A stretch of DNA of 64,000 nucleotides, from NCBI RefSeq assembly GCF_040183065.1, contig NC_091120.1:20309208-20373207 (forward strand), read 5' to 3'. The notes beneath the pieces were generated by a model, which saw only the letters and a program-made list of their open reading frames with translations, made no database searches and was not told where the DNA came from. How positions within the stretch are numbered: position 1 is the first letter of the stretch; every line of letters begins with the position of its first letter. Shown piece by piece: positions 60,329 through 64,000 of this stretch. A program made the position numbers and the translations under genes. Source of the stretch: Periplaneta americana. Its lineage: Eukaryota; Arthropoda; Insecta; Blattodea; Blattidae.

Positions 60329-61407
60329 CAGGGACATCATTGTATTTTTACTAACATTTTTAATATTAATCTGTCTATACCTTTAGAGAACCGGAAACAC
60401 CGCTTGCTCCCCCCTCCAAGACTGGAGTTCGATGATACTGACGTAAAACACAAATCACTCTACTAGGTATAGGATGGAAGAAAAGTAGTTCATCCATTTA
60501 CGTAAACTAGGAAATATCGCGATTTTGAGTTTGATCATTTTCATTAGGTTTTTCTTTAATCAAAGTACAGTACTGTATTAAGAATAAGTGTTTTTACTTA
60601 CGAAGTGAGTTATCCATGCGAACGTATTCATTATGCAGTGTATATTATACTGTCTACAGCACATTAGCGTACAATATAGAGAAAGAAGTTAAATTGAAAA
60701 ATAATCATAATATGAATATTTAAACACAATTTTGAAAATGGTGGCCGTTCATTTCGATACAGGCTTCAGTTCTTTTGTGCATATTATCGCACTATAGACT
60801 ATTGCATCTAATTCCAATTGCCAGTTTCGTCCTTCGTACTAGTAACTCATGTTGAAATAATTCTGTACCTACTCTACGTACTGTAAATTCAATCTTCACT
60901 TCTGCCCGACTCGAAAATATAAAATTACTCAGACATGCTATCTACTGTCCGTCCAAGTGGTTATGCCGCAGGATTGTAGAAAGGGAGGAAATCACGTGAC
61001 AGTTAATTACTTAACGAGGCCCTTTTATTTAAGTTAAATTAAACAGCTGTATGATATTACGTAAACTTCCAATTCCTAAAGGAAATTAATGTTTTCAGAA
61101 AAGAGCTAAGACAGCCCAGCTATTACAGAGGGGCGAGCAGAAGCAGGTGGGGGGAAATCGGAATGCGACGTAGGCAAACGGACAGTACCTGTGCGAAAAT
61201 ATGATCCAATATTGAAAGCTCTTTCGTCACTGGAAAACGCGAACATATTTCTGGAACGTACTATACTCAGTAACTCAGTACTGCTTACTATCTGCGGTCT
61301 TGGTTCTGTGTGGAGTTGGAACTTCCTTAGTAGAAGGGGTGGGAGTGAAGTACATTCAAAAACTCAGGTACAATAAAAATTGAAGTAAAAATAAAATGAT
61401 GTCCCTG
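60329..61407 (-). mobile_element. Repeat V, copy B (complete)
   Basis: 1079 bp, CAGGGACATCATTGTATTTT and AATAAAATGATGTCCCTG ends with TA on both sides (60327-60328, 61408-61409). Opposite orientation to copy A. Supplies the empty site for repeat Y. Confidence 0.8.
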
Positions 61408-61409
61408 TA

Positions 61410-62080
61410 CTATATCGTTTATGGCAAGAGAGACGCTCAGAAATGTTATATTATATTATTTTAGACTCTTTGGATGATATATTCATCAGATGAACAGTGA
61501 GATTACGCTATAAATACTCAACACTATTGTTAATGGATTGAGTGCAATTAATTTCCCGCAACTCTACAGCCCACTAAAACAGTTTGTCATGAATAGAGGT
61601 ATAAATATGCGTTATAAAACTCTATATAGTTTCACGGTGCAGAGCTCACAAGGCCCTTTGTAATGCTGCCTTAACGGCTATTTTCAAAATGTTTGTACAA
61701 ATTTACGGTTCCTGACATGTACTGTATTTTCATAAACAACGAAAGCACGCGCTGTTTTACAATTCGCCTTTATTGTGCTGCTTCTTCTACTTTCTCCCCA
61801 CGACAAACCAAAACATTTATACAGATTTACTTTCAGATGTGTGCAGTGTGATTGGGACACTGACAGTAATTTATTTTGAAAAGTAGCGCATTAAAATTTT
61901 CGACACAAAAATATTTGTAACTGAACCATACGTGAACTTTCACTTGAGCTTGACTTCATCAATCAACCCTAACAGGATGTAAGGTCAGTGGCGTATCACT
62001 TTAAAATTTCAAATGGAAGTAGGGGGTCAAATAGGGTAGGTATCATTTGATAGAGCTCTTCAAAACAAACAACTTTCATA
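61410..62080. other. Unassigned stretch
   Basis: Nothing recognised up to the target duplication of the next LINE (62068-62080). Confidence 0.35.
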
Positions 62081-62996
62081 CTTATTTACTTACTGGCTTT
62101 TAAGGAGACCGGAGGTTCATTGCCGCCCTCACATAAGCCCGCCATAGGTCCCTATCCTGAGCAAGATTAATCCAGTCTATATCATCATATCCCACCACCC
62201 TCAAATCCATTTTAATACTATCTTCCCATCTACGTCTCGGCCTCCCTAAAGGTCTTTTTCTCTCCGGCCTCCCAACTAACAGTCCATATGCATTTCTGGA
62301 TTCGTCCATACGTGCTACATGCCCTGTCCATCTCAAACGTCTGGATTTAATGTTCCTAATGATGTCAGGTGAAGAATACAATGCGTGCAGTTCTGTGTTG
62401 TGTAACTTTCTCCATTCTCCTCTAACTTCATCCCTCTTAGCCCCAAATATTTTCCTAAGCACCTTATTCTCAAACACCCTAACCTATGTTCCTCTCTCAA
62501 AGTGAGAGTCCAAGTTTCACAACCATAAAGAACAACCGGTAATATAACTGTTTTATAAATTCTAACTTTCAGATTTTTTGACAGCAGACTAGATGATAAA
62601 AACTTCTCAACTGAATAATAACAGGCATTTCCCATATTTATTCTGTGTTTAATTTCCTCCCGAGTATCATTTATATTTGTTACTGTTGCTCCCAGATATT
62701 TTAACTTCTCCACCTCTTCAAAAGATAAATTTCCAATTTTCATATTTCCATTTCGTACAATATTCTGGTCACGAGACATAATCATATACTTTGTCTTTTC
62801 GGGATTTACTTCCAAACCTATCCCTTTACTTGCTTCAAGTAAAATTTCCGTATTTTTCCTAATCGTTTGTGGATTTTCTCCTAACATATTCACGTCATCC
62901 GCATAGACAAGCAGCTGATGTAACCCGTTCAATTCCAAACCGTCTCTGTTATCCTGGACTTTCCTAATGGCATAGTCTAGAGCAAAGTTAAAAAGT
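62081..62996 (-). mobile_element. RTE-a LINE, best-preserved long copy
   Basis: Target duplication AACAACTTTCATA (62068-62080, 62997-63009). Minus-strand RT from [20 protein letters not shown] through [14 protein letters not shown] to MNLRSP. The only disabling change I see is a one-base deletion near 62480 (ACCCTAACCT versus ACCCTTAACCT) that separates frames 62333-62996 and 62100-62477. 5'-truncated before the fingers domain. Confidence 0.92.
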
Positions 62997-63009
62997 AACA
63001 ACTTTCATA

Positions 63010-63620
63010 GGAAACTTTTTATTAATTCCTACTATTTCAATGAGAAAACGTACGAAAAGACATTCTCAACAGTATTGAGAAATGTTATAAGAAGAAAATG
63101 TAAACTAGATACAAGTTTAAATCTTTGGTATTCTATATCGCAAACTTTATCACCGCTAAAACTCCGCTTTTGATTCACCTTAGAAACAAATGATTTTCGT
63201 CTGGGAATTTTAGCATTGTACCCAGCATTATTCAGGACCCTCCGAACAGTTCTAACATGGACGACTTTACCTACATATTCCTTCAGCTGTACTGTAATCT
63301 CCATTGCAGAAACCATTTGAGTTTTCTTTACTTGATGCACTATTTACCTCTCTTCCCTTGGGCTTAGCTTCGATGGTCTGCCAATTCTGGATTGATTCTG
63401 CACCGTCTTGAACTTCTAGTATCGTTTAACAATGTTGAACACTGTTGTTCGACGTCTTTGTACTGATTCTGCGATCTCTGCACGAGGTTTGACCCGTTTG
63501 AATAGCTTTAGTACTGTATTTATAATTTCAGGGCTGGTCTTCGTTCATTTACGTCCCATGTTCACTGTAATCGTTACTGATCCAGTAATGACGAAACACA
63601 CTTTGTCTCTATGAAGAGAA
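63010..63620 (-). pseudogene. Tc1-type transposase N-terminal fragment
   Basis: The minus strand reads, with stops, SPEIINTVLKLFKRVKPRAE, IAESVQRRRTTVFNIVKRY, GRPSKLSPREER, then the open block EITVQLKEYVGKVVHVRTVR, RVLNNAGYNAKIPRRKSFVS, KVNQKR. This is the paired-like DNA-binding region of Tc1 transposases (homeodomain-like pair around GRPxKLS). After KVNQKR the likeness ends; the DDE domain is missing. Confidence 0.75.
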
Positions 63621-63638
63621 GAATACGTACGACACGAC

Positions 63639-63639
<1 letters not shown>

Positions 63640-63686
<47 letters not shown>

Positions 63687-63830
63687 GTAATAATACTTTA
63701 TTGTCAGAACAAAGATACATTATATTGCTTTGTACATAAAAAACACTCTAGCACCCCCAGAAAGGGTAAGTTACATACTCGTGTTCAGGGGGCATTCCAC
63801 ATAATGTTAACAAATTTTATTAAATAACAG
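63640..63830 (-). mobile_element. LINE 3' terminus with (AAT)n tail
   Basis: On the minus strand, ...GTTCTGACAATAAAGTATTATTACTATTATT: a polyadenylation-like AATAAA followed by TTA units (63641-63695). Coding part, if any, lies outside or has decayed; the remaining sequence to 64000 is unassigned. Confidence 0.5.
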
Positions 63831-64000
63831 AGTAAGAAGTATTAGCAAATTGTATGTTTGGGAATTTAGCTATTATCATGTTATAAAGCTTTGGGTCGAA
63901 GTTGTTACTGTTGTAGTACATTTAGGTTCTGTCAAGCAAATGTTGTCTGATCTTGTGGTTTTATATTTATGTGAATATAAATGAAATATATTTCGGTTTT

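Overview
This is a window of animal nuclear DNA, almost certainly insect, made almost entirely of transposable elements, their nested insertions and microsatellites. I see no convincing host protein-coding gene, no functional RNA gene and no bacterial features. The best guess at the source is a cockroach or termite (Blattodea, perhaps Periplaneta). The dominant LINE matches the type of 'endonuclease-reverse transcriptase' fragment I associate with cockroach gene models; that is recall, not a search. The base composition is AT-rich. Family labels below (RTE-a, SINE-A, X, Y, V, Z, U, E) are mine.

Layout. 0-4.4 kb: a ~840-bp TCTA array grows out of the tail of a LINE, followed by two RTE-a copies, one inserted in the other, and two further LINE 3' ends. 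4.6-7.6 kb: a terminal-inverted-repeat (TIR) element, then a decayed Harbinger-like element inside a tRNA-like repeat, and a SINE. 8.5-9.5 kb: the C-terminal part of a LINE with a restriction-like endonuclease, split by a SINE. 9.7-11.4 kb: repeat Z and another LINE 3' end. 12.2-15.7 kb: a deep nest (RTE-a containing LINE E, which contains a MITE and repeat X; plus a SINE and an inverted tRNA-SINE insertion). 16.3-19.7 kb: a broken mariner-type transposon, an inverted pair of Penelope-like ends, and a second mariner-type remnant. 20.1-25.7 kb: Harbinger element U with repeat Y in its TIR, two X copies head to head, and repeat V containing a second Y. 26-29 kb: an internally deleted hAT and a complete V copy. 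29.5-31.5 kb: RTE-a and LINE E. 31.6-33.8 kb: an apparently intact hAT transposon with a 494-residue transposase. 33.9-34.6 kb: four 189-bp tandem units. 35.3-38.7 kb: a Tigger-like element with RTE-a inside it, and an apparently intact mariner-type transposon inside repeat Z. 40.5-44.4 kb: LINE, RTE-a, MITE and a pogo-type transposase end. 44.7-46.1 kb: palindromic MITEs. 47.2-50.1 kb: RTE-a copies, one holding a mitochondrial COX1 fragment. 51.9-55.8 kb: Y, a deleted mariner-type gene, a palindromic MITE, X with RTE-a inside it, and a LINE 3' end. 56.2-57.0 kb: a possible solo LTR. 58.8-64 kb: SINE, hAT, V, RTE-a, Tc1 fragment and a LINE tail.

The only full-length open transposase genes are at 32067-33551 (hAT) and 37330-38493 (mariner-type). 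Everything else coding is truncated, frameshifted or interrupted. Because many families occur more than once, empty sites can be read inside the window. They confirm TA duplications for the mariner-type element at 37163 and for repeat Y at 24923, and they expose a recurring micro-insertion: GGCCTA placed directly after a TA, giving the palindrome TAGGCCTA. I counted 16 such octamers by eye. Several, when aligned to sister copies, are clean 6-bp insertions; one of them creates the premature stop in the 16-17 kb transposase. That is the observation I would follow up first.
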